A DNA stretch of 64,000 nt, from assembly GCA_949126835.1 (NCBI GenBank), contig OX421509.1, positions 6,622,411-6,686,410 on the forward strand, read 5' to 3'. Under the pieces are notes generated by a model that was not told the origin of the DNA, ran no database searches, and was given only the letters and a program-made list of their open reading frames with translations. A program made the translations under genes and the position numbers. This document shows, piece by piece, positions 23,692 through 37,146 of the stretch; position 1 is the first letter of the stretch; each line of letters opens with the position of its first letter. The DNA comes from Anisus vortex. Taxonomy: Eukaryota > Mollusca > Gastropoda > Planorbidae.

Positions 23692-26600
23692 TTTTGGTAA
23701 TGAAAATATAATTATTTAGTTAGTCATAACGCAAAATAGGCTAAATTATTATTCTTTTTTGCTTATGTTACGTGCCAAAGTGAGAGGACCATGTTAACGA
23801 TCCCTTATGTTTGTTTAGCGATTCATGCGCTAGTTTAGGAAGGCACTTTTTTCTGGTTTTGTGGTTAGTTGGTGAGAGAGTCCTGGCCGTGCACTACTGT
23901 GTTTTTAATTTACCTAAAACTTAAGCGTGAGTTTATACTTAACGATTATAATTTTTGGTACACTGTCATACTGTAGTATTTTAATATTGTATGCATTGAA
24001 TAATGCCTTACTCCTTTACGGGAGATTATGTTATAATATTGCTCTTCCCCTTTTGGTCTAGCAATATTTCATTTCATTGTTCCGTGCGACATGTACTGAT
24101 TTTTCAATAACGTCCATGTCGACGCCATCTTGAGTCACTGATTCGTGACCCTAGATATATTATATATTCTGCTGATGTAAACTATTATCTACTTTCTTCT
24201 ATTCTATGAACTTATTTTATTGATTCCGATTTTATGATAAACTAACCCATAAAAACCAAGTTTTTATTATACTCCCTTTCTTTGTAAATTAAGTGTACCA
24301 TTATGTAATTAAATAACTGATTGACTACTGAAAATGCAACATGTACAGAAAAATATCTGTCTCACAAATCTCAAAAATATATCTTTACTCCGTATAAATT
24401 TTTTCGTTTTATTTTCTGTAACGTTTTTTTTTTCTAGCTTTGTGACGAAAAACCATAAAAAGTTGGACCGGCATTTTCAACGTGACACCAAAACATAGCG
24501 TTAAATTAAAAAATAAAAAATAAAATTGAAAGATAATTAAGTTTTTTTACAGACAATATGATATAATTTATTGTTAGTAGCCACAAGTCTGCTGCCAAAG
24601 TTTCAGCTCGATTAGACGACGGTAAGTGGTCGAAAAATGGATCCAAAATTTTACAAGCAAGCAGACAGACAGACAGTACGAGCTAAGAGAAAGGGAGTAA
24701 TAAATTGGGTATTTATTCAGTTTATTGAACCCGAAGATCTTTGTTGATTCATTTCACTTAGATGTACAAGTTCCTATTTGTACCATATTGTTATGGACTG
24801 TCTCTATGATGACTATTATTACGACTCGTTAAATCGGATTCAATGTATATAGTTGTATCTTTATTAGAAGTCTCTAGATTCTGCTAATCTGTAGCCCAAG
24901 CTAGGGGTTCCTTGACTGACAGGTCTATGCAGTAATGTAGTTATATTCGTGATAATTATCTTCAAAACGTTTCTCAACAATGATAGATCAAACAACTCCA
25001 GTTGTTGAATAAACAATTTTATTTAAATTGTAGACTCAATATAAACGATCAATAAATGCATCAACTGATGGCAACATAAGTATTTCATTAAATGGCATAT
25101 AATATACAAGTATCAATATAGCGACTTCACTCTACAAACTTTCAAACTGAACTAACTTTAAGGAGGTGGGGACTTTACAAAGAAAACTATTATCGAAGAT
25201 TCTATAGGGTCTGAATACGCATTTTAACCTCTTGCTCTATACAATACTGCGATCCAGAATTATAACCTTCAATTTCCACGGGGTTGGACGAATTATTTTA
25301 TTTAAACTGCCCTCAGAGCAGAAAGGTCAAACCTTGGACTCTAATACGCACTTGTTAAGAGGTCAATGTCTTAGTACGTCATTCCTCTATGACCGATATT
25401 CGTAACAATATCCTAATTGAGTATTTGTTAGTTGTATTCCGTAAGTCCAGACAGCAGTTCCCCCCCCCCCCCCTTCGCCACTAGACAGAGCTTAAGTTAA
25501 AATAGTTATAATCTATACTTAATTATATATTGACCAAAACTGCAGTCTGTTAGACTTAAGACTTAAACATCATAAAAATCTGCATGAATCGTTATTGCTC
25601 AATATGCATATATTAGGCTATTATAATAATAAAAAAAAAAAATTGAAGTTTTTAGAAAAGGAATTGACAAAATCGCAATGTGGACATTATATGTATAAAG
25701 AAACCAAGCACATGTTTTTAATTGAATGCTCAAAAAGCCTATCAGATGCATATTATGTTTACCAGAAGAACAATATGGAGATTAGCGTAAGTAGAGGGGA
25801 GGGGGGGGTAAAGTTTGAATTTTGGGATATGCGCTAAAGTGAAACGTTCTTACTTTTAGTAAATCAAAACGGAAATTCCTACCAGGCGCAAGTGCAATGT
25901 AACTAAGTTTACGCTAATGAATGGTGTAATTAATACATTAATAATATTTCTACCCAGAGTATAGATCTGCAAACTAAGGAGAAAAAAAAAGGGGGCATCA
26001 TCAATGATGTTAGAAAACGATTATTGTCTTAACATATTATCTAATATAAATGTATACTACAAACCTCGACAGTCATCTCTAGCAGTGATGTAGTCAACTT
26101 GGGTTGTAGACTCCCACACACATGCTGTAACCGAACCACTGGTTAGAAGTTTGAATCCAGCTTGTGTATTACATGTACAATAAAGATCGTCAGTTGTTCC
26201 AGTGCTTGTATTGGAGGCTTTACAATTTCCTACAGCGTTAGAAAAATTTACAAATTAATACTGCGTCATTGATCTATAGTGAAAACATGCCTGCAATCTA
26301 CTCAAACAATAATACAATTATATTTAAGAACATACACATTCATGTCTAATAATATATGTAATTTATAATGTCTACGCTAATATAAATCAACTCATTAGCT
26401 CAATTATACTTCTGAGCGAGAAGCGACTGCGGTGGATAGGCCATGTCCACAGTATGGACCCGGAACGTATATCAAGGTAAGGACAGCCGGCAGTTGAAAC
26501 ACGAACAAGAGGTCGTATCTGGGAGGGCATTACTTAATTTGAAATTGAATTGTTTTATTTCCGACCCATCATCATCGAAGGTTATGTAAGGCCTTTTTTG

Positions 26601-29600
26601 TCAACAATGTTGTCATGTGTTTTTTTTACTGTATCCAAATTATTGTTCTGATATCTTTAAATTCTAATGTAACCTACAGTTGGATGTCTTTAATATAGTT
26701 TATTATTTATTTTAGTTTAATTTTGCTTAAAAGTTCATGAAGAGTTCTACAGTAATAGTATTTACTTCGAATTTCACTAAATGTATTGCATTCCAACACA
26801 ATGTGAAAAACTGTCAAGTTGAAATTGCAGAAAGCACACATTGGGGCCGTTTCTCGTTTTAACCCATATTTGACATTTGCACTCTCCAAGAGTGCAATGA
26901 CCTGCTTATATTTTTGTTTGCTTGCAGAAAGGCTTTTAATTATATATTTCAAATAATGGCTTTTTTCTATCCTGAACATATTTTTTGATGTTATTTATCA
27001 TCTTAAAAGTCATTTCCATTACGTAGTTTTAGAAGCTCGCCTTTTAAAAAAAACAGCCTAAAACATTTTCTTCTACTTCAAACAGGTATGTGTACAAAAA
27101 TAGTTTTAGTTCATTAAGGCAAATAAGATATGGTCTTAGATACTTTGATCTATTTTGAATCCTATAAATATAAAATTGTTATTTGACTAGAAAATTTCCA
27201 TTGAACTTCAGATCGAAATATAACTTCACTCCTGAAGAGTGCTGGGACACAATAGGGGTACGTGTACATTTAAAGAAATGCACTCGGGGGGAGTGCAAAT
27301 AACAAATACAGTATAAAAAAATGCATATATTTCTTCATATTTTTATCAAATAGTCAATTGTGACGCTTTTACTATGCAACATAATGCATAGTGGAAATGC
27401 ATAAACAACATAAATGTGATAAATCATGTAGACTAATTATCTTTTGCAGTTTATAAAAACGATTTAGTTATACAATGAACAATGTGTTGGAAATAAATGA
27501 GAAGATGATAAATGTCACTGTTTATATAACACCACCTGATGATAGATCGGAAATGATGGTGACAGTAAGGTATAAGATGACCACTTGGATATTTTGTCCA
27601 GTCATATTTGTGTACTGCTTAGCGGTAAGGATTCATTGGACTAGGCTGTACTGTTGTGATGGACCTGATCTGCTAAATAGCTGAGCTTTCTTACCACTTA
27701 ACATTTGATAAATCATTTCTTAATTGTATTGCATTGCTATCTAGGGGTTGGAGCAATTGGGACTATAAAACAGAAATGCCCCTTACAAGAGGCGTCTAGC
27801 GTTGTTAAAGTTATATAGGTTTAATTAATTTTCAACTGGACACCAGCCACAAATTGCTCATGTCAAAACTGCGACCCTGTTCTGTAACAAAGGGAGGCGT
27901 GGATTTGGCTAATCAAAACATCAAAAAGTACACGGCTTTCTAGGGTCAGCGACAGGGATATGAATGGATACTTTTCTTTTGACTCCAACGTACAAGATAG
28001 GTTTGCAAAATGACGTCGCAATACTAGTCTGAAATATAATGTTTTTCTTCTTCTGCATTGTTTCAACCTTTATCATGGAATTGCTTATTGCCCATACACA
28101 AAGACTAAGTAATTAGAGACAACTCGATGGATATATATTAATTTTCAATTTAAATGCTTTTTCATGCTTCAAGAAGAAGCCTAATGAAAAAGAAGTATGT
28201 TAAACATTTTTTGGAAAAACACAACAACAGTGTTTAAAGGTTATATGTTCTTTTCAAGGACTACTGAAGACAGGACGCGCAGACTTGAATTTCTGACTTC
28301 CTGGCTAAGGCCAGTTTTTTAATAGTAGCGATACACTCCCTTGGCGCAGTGATATAATGTTAACTATTATTAAGTAACTAACAAAATTCTTTACTAATAT
28401 GATTCATTGCATTAATGGTTTATGTCATTTTCATTTATTTAATGACAAGTGTCAAGTACAATTAAAATCATGGGAACGCTAACAAAATTATAATAATATC
28501 TTGCTAATACTGAGCTTGGTCCCACGACACAGCAACTCTAGCACAAACAACAGAATCGAGGTAGAGAGAGAGTCTAACAGGAAGATGTATACCTAGGGGC
28601 GGGTAACTATAGACGGATAGGGCGCTAAAGGGACAAAGGGGGAATCAAGGTTGGCCAAGACACGGGCATACATTTTTAGATGGAATGTGGAAACTGACAG
28701 GCTAGGAAATTGGGGGAGTCGAGACGACTATTTAACTTAGGGAGACTGACTTTGCGGCACAGAACTTTTGCTAAGAGGCTTGATGTTTGTATCTTGCTCA
28801 AGCTAATTTATCTGTCCGTAGACGAGACTTTGCCAGACCACCAAATAAAGAGGACACTGGACAGTTAATTTCTGACACGGGTAAGTTGGGTTTTACATCA
28901 ATACTTTCCATTAGACAAGTTACATATAAATAGGACTGTACTTAGTACTTTATTGACTACTATTTAGGTGACGGCCAGCGTGTAGTGAAGGAAACGAGTA
29001 AGAGAGAGACGAGAGGACGACCACGATATTGACTTACTACTGGCAGCAGTTAGTTGCGCCACTAATACGTCGGAGTGGGTTGTCCGTGTCGTGCCATAGT
29101 GGACGTCGGAGGGACCAAGCAGGTGAAACGAAGGGAAGTCTTAACAGTTGAACTAAGGCGGGACAGACCCTATGCTATTGTTAAACGAGATACAAACTAT
29201 GGATATGGATAGCAGATTTTAATATTAATCACTTTCGTTATTAGATCTAATCTTCTTCTTATATTCATTCTCTATCAATTTTGTTAGCAGGCCATTTTAT
29301 ATTACGCATTAATGTTTATAAATTAATGTCACTCATACTTTTCACTTATTTTTTTCATTAGTACTATATTGAAAGAATTTCTTTTAATATACTAATTTCT
29401 TTTCTTATATACAAGCTTATCATTTTATAATATTGGTTTTGATATTTGTTTGTTTGTTTTTCTTAAACTAAGATCAACATTAATAAAGTATAGTAAAGTA
29501 ATCATTTTCTACATTTAAAAGATAGTCTCTGTCATTCTATTTTACGTTGTGCTACTTGTAGTAAATTGTTAGTGGTATTTAATATAATTATCATTGTATT

Positions 29601-32600
29601 AAACTTAATTAGTTGAGCCGGGATTTCTTGCTTAATTATTCATAATTAAGTTCCTGACAACAAGGAACGATCTAATAGCCATTAAAATGTCTTAATAATT
29701 ACCAAGCATGAGCGCACTATTTTTTAAGGAGTCTGAATAGAAGGCACAGTTTGGTTCCAACATGGATACTTGTTGTTAATATTTTACTTCACTGCGTTTG
29801 TTTTCAATTTTTCGATCGTGTATTTTTATCAAAATGCCTAATAAATGTGGTGTAGTTAATTGTAAAGGTAATTATAATGCTGCCAACAAGTGTCGTTTGT
29901 TTAAAGTGCTAAATTGTGCATGTATACCATTATTGAAAGCAGAAAATTTGAGAGGAGAGCATAATGTTTGTTTATTTTTAACTATCACAGTCAATTTACA
30001 TTCTTTATATTCCTTGGTCATGAAAACACAAAAAAATTTTACCATAGATATAGAAATCAAATTATCGTATTTATAATAATGGTATACATGTACCACTTGG
30101 CAAAATTCTCAACCCAAATAATCGACTTACTTCATAATCACTTTTTTTAGAGGCTGTGCATTTGTCTCTTAATTATGAGCCAGATAAATTGTATCGGTGG
30201 GTTACGTTTTTCCCTTTTTAGGTCAAGAAATAACGATTTTTTAGAATTTTTTTTTCACTTTATTTTATTCCTTAGGTGATCCCCCACACGAAACCGTCAA
30301 CACCAACCGCATATATATATAGGGTATCATGTGTACGGCCCTAATCATTCAATCATCTAAATAGATCTTAAATAATATTCAAATGCTCTTTTAAACCCTC
30401 TCAATCCTAACCCCTCATTAGTAAACGGCCCTGCACATTAACATTATTGACATTATTGACATTAATTATGTTAGTTACTTAATAATAGTTTACTTCATAT
30501 ATAAGAGCGACAAGGGAGTGTATCGCTACTGTTAAAAAAACTGGCCTTAGCTAGCTAAGTCAGAAATTCAAGTCTGCGCGTCCTGTCTTCAGTAGTCCTT
30601 GGTTGTTTTCTATAAAAGAAATTGGGACCTAACATCCATAAAATAAATAAATACCTCTGTTCTGATTTATATATTTCTTATGTTTTTTTCTTCCAATACA
30701 AAAATAACTTATTCAATACGTTCAATAGCATGCATGTAATGCATTTATCATTAGTAAACCACGTACCCCTTTCGTGTCCATTGCACTCCTCTGGAGTGCA
30801 TCTCAACAAAACTACACGTACCCCTCTCGTGTCCCTGCACTCTCCTAGAGTACCCACTGAAACTTTCGAAGAAAACAAAAACCAATCAAAGCACATGTAT
30901 TACCCACTTTTTGATGCATTCTAACTAGGAAACACACAAAAAACACAGAAAAAGTCATTTGGATATACCCCTGGGCATTTATGGGTTAAAAGAAAGGACT
31001 GTATTAGTTTTGTATGTCCTGTATGTAAACATTATGTAGCCATCCTCACAGAAAGGAGCACAAAATAAGCGAGCCAGGAAAATGGCGGGGAGGGGGGGGG
31101 GGGCAAAGGAAAAGAAGATTATACCATCGTCCCCTGAGGACGAATGTAATACAATGTGTAATAAACAATAAATATTTTAAAAGAGCGTGTACAGTTGTGC
31201 GTTCCTCGTAAAAAAATTCTTTCGTTCAACCTAACTGTATCATGCTTTTTTATACTATACGCTTGGCATCATAACATAAGATTCTTAGAATATTTTCTTT
31301 GATTTGACAACTTTTTTAAACTAACAAATTGAACGATTACCCGGTGTAATTTGTGACTGGACACTTCTAAACGTTTGACGTCGAAGTGGCGAGGGCCATT
31401 ACTCTTCAGCAATGGCTGTTTTTTGTGCATATTTGAAACTATTATTAAATGGAGTCTAATCATATTTATGTCGCAAAGGCTTTACCTGTACTAGAACTTA
31501 GTCGCTGCAAACAACAACACCAATAAAATGTATACTCTTCCAAACATCATGAAATATGAGACATTATGTAGTATTCAACTATTGCACTTGCCGGGAAATG
31601 TCAATAGGATGTGCGCAACAGCAATACTCTTTTACTTTCCTTAATATTATGTCAAGCACATATCTCAGCTAGTGGATCTTGGACTCACTCCTTTATCCTT
31701 ACACATGGACATGAACTAGAAATTCTGATATGGCATTATGTTATACCAATGTTGTACCATATAAAAAAATAAGTTATACATAACTTTTTAAGCTTCTCCA
31801 GTCGAAAGTTAAACAATAAATATCTTTTCAAAACGTTCAGCATTAATCTAAAGGATATAGTCTTAATAGTTTTTCTTTAACTGGGACAAGAACTAACGAA
31901 CAAGAAAACCATAAAAACGAAGTGTTTATTATACTCCCTTTATTTGCAAACTAAGTTTACCATCATGTAATTTAATAAATGATTGACTACTGCAAATGAA
32001 ACGTACAGAAAAATATATGTGTCGCAAATCTCAAAAATATCTCCATACTCCGTATGAATTGTTCTAAAAATAATCTTAGCGCATATTTTTTTTTCTAGTT
32101 TTGCGCCGAAAAACTATAAAAAGTTGCACAGGCATTTTTAAAGTGAAACAAAAATGTTTCTTATACTTTCCTATTAAGAAATGAATATTGTCAAAAGTGT
32201 AGTATTATTAAGTTGTTTTAACTGCAAATTTGATAAAATGTATTGTTAGTCGCACAAGTCTGGTGTCCGAATTTCAGCTCGATTGGACCTCGGGAAGTGG
32301 TCAAAAAATCGAAGCCAATTCTTGCATGATGATTGCAACTATTCATACAGACAGACAGAAATTAAAACTTAAAATAAAGGGAGTAAAAATGATCTTTAAG
32401 AGCCTTAATTATGTTCTTAGACAGAGAGTGTAAATGTGAATTTTAAAAAAATTATGCAGTTGCAAGTAAATTCTACGATCTTTATCGGAAGTGTGACTTC
32501 ATTTGAGACTTTCGTCAATATTACTTTTACTGATGCTTGAAAGTAAAAAAAAATAAAAAAATACAACACCTTTTGTTACTTACCCATGTCACATCGCTGT

Positions 32601-33535
32601 TTCTGTTTGTTGAATGAATAACAGATACAGTTTTGACTGACACAGTTGATTGCACATTCAATGACGCTTGTTGCTTGGTCAGATGTTTGAGTATTGAGAA
32701 TGACATTATTGGGTTCTTTTACTTTATAGAAGTGTGATGAATAAACTTTTGCTTGTGCTGCAACAAATTAAAATAAAGTGTATACACATTGAGAATTTAA
32801 CTTTAAGGCTGGGTACTGCACCACATTTTAGGGGTATTCAACTCGGGTACTGATTTTTAGGTTTTACTTAATTAAATAAGTTCAACCATTTCTGTATACA
32901 AAAATGCCTCTTTTATAGTAAAAAGCGCAATAGTTTTTTTTATATATTTTTTTGAAAAGGTATGTATGTAGCTAAGCAGTGAAGAAAATGTAAAATTTTC
33001 ACATGTTTGACACCTCGAAACTCACAGTAAAAAAGCAAAATGCTTATAGTTATTTATACTAATAGATACGTAGTTTTATCCTACGCAATAATTAACTACA
33101 TTTGGTCCAAAGAAAAAAACAAGCGATTTATTTCGAATTTTTATAAGAAAAAATGTTATTTTCATGTTTTTTTGACTTTTTGCGTTTTTCAAAAAATATT
33201 CATTTTTATTTCTTCTTCTTACAAGTTTCACATTTCTTAACATATTCTATTAAAACTTTGCCATTTTTATCTTGATACTAATTACAATAACTTGAACTAG
33301 CTAAATTTAAGTATTAGTTGGTTCATTTTATAATATAGAAAAAAATGCTGAGTTTTATTATTTTATTGTTTTTATAGGTTTAGTATGTATATATATATAT
33401 AAACAAACATATATTATGTATAAATAAACTAGCGGTAATCATATATATTTATATATGTATCCATAATCGACTTTTATGCATTCCTTTAAACTTGTTTTTA
33501 CTACAGCTTAAGGCTGGGGGGCACGTTTTAGGCAC

Positions 33536-33570
<35 letters not shown>

Positions 33571-36500
33571 ACGAAAGTATTTTTATTTCCATAATTATAT
33601 TGGTTCTATTATTATTAATTAAAGTTCAAAATAAATAATCTTAAACCCGAAATGTTTCCGTGTTAGGAATAAAACATGTATATGTCTAGACACTACATCA
33701 TAGCATTAAAATGCGTCCCGTCATACGGCGCGAGAGGGTTTGTGATCGGTAGTCAGTTATAGCTTGGGCGCTATTGTGTGAGGACTGTTCTTGACCACTT
33801 TCTTAAAAGATACGTTATTACGGCTTAATATTATATCAATGAATCTCAACTGATTTAAGTTTCATCCTATACTGTTGGTACCTGTATTCTGTGTTGCTGT
33901 TATATTCATAATTTCAACTTGTTGGAATAAAATTGTGTTTAACATATTCAAACAGGATTGTGGATTTCCTCGATATTAAGGTATAGTTACCTAATTCATT
34001 TACTAAAGCACATCCTACGAGCCAAATAAATATCAAATCTACTACAATAACACCAATACTAATTCTTATACAACCTTGTGGGATCCAAGAGGGATGTGAA
34101 TCAAAATAATGTATAAATATTGCATTTCTAAATATACTATTATACGTTAGTAGCTGATTTCGCACGTGACAATATATATATATATATATATAATAAAAAT
34201 ATTAATTGTATAGTGCTGCCAACAATTATTATGTAAGCTCAGAGCGCATTTAACATACAATTAAGAACACGGACATAATCTCTAGTAGAGACCGACCGAT
34301 ATTCGGTTTCGGCTTCGGTGTCAGCGCCAAAAGTAGGCAAAAATCCTTTTTTCGGCGTGTTTTTGGTTTCGGTCGAAGACAAAAGGTTAGTATTCGGTTT
34401 GTTTAAGGTTACGGCCGAAACTGATATTGACTTTCGGTCATCAGCCGAATATCAACTTTCAAACTTCATAATGCTACGCTATTGCTGCATCTGTTACTCT
34501 TCTAATTGATACTTTCATTTAGTTGAACAGTTGTAAATCCTGTTTGATTAGCACAAAACAATTGCTTAACATTAGGCCTATATTCCTTGCAAACACTAGT
34601 TTGTCAGAGGCGACTATATTTTTTTTTTTTTTTTTTTTTTTCAAATTATGAATATTGCTTATAAATTTGCGATACAATCATATACAACAGCAAATGCAGA
34701 TGATAACGCTAGTCGTCGACACCTCCATTTGATCTAAGTATTCGAAAAGAAGAAAAACTGGAATTTCGCCACTGAGGCTGAACGCTTTTTTTAACAGACA
34801 AACAGACCGATAGACGTAAGGTTGCGAGATAATTGGACTTCAAAAGAAGGACATAAATAGACAAAAAGAATGTTATATTTAGTGTTTCACAATCCACAAT
34901 CAGTTCATTTTTATTACATTAGCTGTCAATAATTGTATATTAGTAAAACTGGCCCACATTTTATTTAATGTAGACTGAAAAGTAACTTGGGCAATTAAAA
35001 AAAACAACTTTGCAGTGCATGTAAGGTTCTTTTCAAAAACGTAATTTTCTTGGCGGACGTCTGGCAACCCTAGATAGATGTGTCTGGTATTTTATTCATA
35101 TTCTACACATATTCTTTTAATGTATGTAACATATAGATTTAACATCCACTGATTTATATTATAATTATAAAGGTCTAATTTTATGACATTACAGCTTTTG
35201 ACTTCTGCTAATCCAAAATCAACTATTTTTTTTAAAGATTTCACCACGTTCTAAAGATCATTGGTCCTTCGTATTCTTTTTTTAGTATAATCAATGCAAA
35301 TGTCTAAACTATAACTTACTTTGCCCGAGGGCGGATAGGGGGAATCGAAAATGAGTAAATAAAATATGATATTTCCAACCATAAATAGGTTTGGAGAAAA
35401 AAAAAGGATATTAACATTCCTAATGTGAAGTAGAAGACTGAAGTTAATATTAACGGATTTTTTAATCATTCCAAGACAATGGTTTACTCAATTAGAGTGT
35501 CCATAAACTAGTTAATATTACACATAAAATATGCAGTCTTTTGAAATCATTTGTTTCACATTTTCTTTTTTTTTCGGTTTCAGTTTGAAAGTTGTAGTTG
35601 TTAAGCTTTTGGTTTCGGCTTAGGTTTCGGCCGAAAGTAAATGTATAATATTCAGTATGGTTTCGTTTTTGGCCGAAACTAAAAATGTGGGTTCGGTCGG
35701 TCTCTAATCTCTAGTCTAAGAATAAAGCTAATTGAAGATTTAAAACTTTACAAACATTGAACAAATCAGATAAATGAAGCATCAACCGACCGAATGTATA
35801 AATAAGACAGTAGTGGTCTAAAGCATGTTATCTAAGGTAAATATTGAAAAAATGAATTTTAAGTTCCACAACTTCAGACTGGATATGAGAAAGCTCTATG
35901 GCCAACGGTCGTCAGAGAAAACCCGGGCACTTCCAGAAACGAGGAGTCGGCAGAACGGCAGTAGCGCCACTTTATGTTCAATTCTGGCTTTCACAGGGAG
36001 CCAATGGATCTGACGCAGGAGCCGTGTCACAGAATCGCGCCTTGAATTACGCATGACCACACAAGTGACACAGTTTTGAATACTCTGTAATTTGGCGATC
36101 TTATCGTCGGGTATGCCGAATAGCAAGGCATTAAGGTAGTCTAGGCGCGCCATACAAAGGTAGCAGCAAGTTTCTTTGCTCAGTCAAATGACAAATATGG
36201 TCGTATCTGACCAAGTCTATGCAGGTGTAAATAAAGGCATCTGCATAGGTTTCCAATGTGAGCATTGAAAGACAACTGTAAATCGAAGAGGACACCCAGG
36301 TTGTTTACGTTGTTTGTAATATATATTGTCACATGTTAGTATCTACAACTATTGAAAAACACATTAAATATTCCCCCCTCACTTTTTCTCCATACGCAAG
36401 ATTTTGTGGGCGGGGCTTATTTTTTCTATTTCATTGATTTTTAGTAACGAAGGCGAAAAATTCTTGGTGATCTTGGGATTCCACGCTTATGCTGACCTCA

Positions 36501-37071
36501 AATTCTCGGAATGGCTAGGAATAGTTTATTATTCTCGTACAGGGGAGTTCCTATCATTTTTATTATTATGAGTTTTGTAATGATACCTTTATTTTCACCC
36601 CTCCTAGTAATAGGTCTGTCCCCCGCACTACCACAAGAGTATTTAAGGATTCGCGTTGTCTTAAAAAACAGTCAGTTTCTGCAGAGTTTTTGCAGAGAGT
36701 TAGTTTTGTAGATACTTTTCTTTGAGCTTGTTATGGACGCTTGTGTTGGCACTATTATATTAGTGCTGTTAATACTACACCTATTGTATATACTTTACAA
36801 CCAGTATTAAATTATCAACAATATTTACTCTGAGGCTTCCTCGTCAAATTACTATTCAATTTTGTTGTTTACAATACTATAATATTTATATACAACTACA
36901 ACGTTAAGGACAAGAACTGTTAGAACGCAAATCCTGAGTTTGTGCCCAGGACCATAAGGAGAGTTCGTTTAATACTGAAATATAAATAATAATAACTAAA
37001 GTCTACCCTAGGACAAACAAGAATTATTAACGATATATTCACGGCTCTGGCCACAAGGGGATTGTGGACGT

Positions 37072-37146
<75 letters not shown>

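Larger units (their letters stand above)
28255..30601. mobile_element. P-element-like transposon nested inside
   Basis: It has long inverted ends of about 125 bp (28255-28380 against 30601-30475), beginning CAAGGACTACTGAAGACAGG. Flanking 8-mers are GTTCTTTT (28247-28254) and GTTGTTTT (30602-30609). The 8-bp TSD, CA start and an internal THAP start codon region fit the P superfamily. It is 2347 bp and lacks a full transposase. Confidence 0.6.
26863..30985. mobile_element. piggyBac-like element (TTAA target, CCCATA termini), non-autonomous
   Basis: 4123 bp flanked by TTAA at 26859-26862 and 30986-30989. Termini are CCCATA and the inverse TATGGG. Gene A (near 7177) has a single TTAA and an uninterrupted LINE. 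Both ends carry subterminal GCACTC/GAGTGC palindromes and an inverted GGGACAC...GGGGTACGTG block (27240 and 30812-30835). TTAA duplication and CCY ends fit piggyBac; Kolobok also uses TTAA and has a THAP protein, so that is the main alternative. No piggyBac transposase is seen. Confidence 0.65.

Noticed and set aside
24272..24697. Calling the CTCCCTTT...AAAGGGAG repeat a Tc1/mariner MITE with TA duplication
   Set aside because: The two copies (also 31934-32383) share sequence outside those ends, so the boundaries do not fit a mariner insertion.
28500..29195. Solo LTR inside the P-like element
   Set aside because: Composition is suggestive, but TG...CA ends and a target duplication could not be set.
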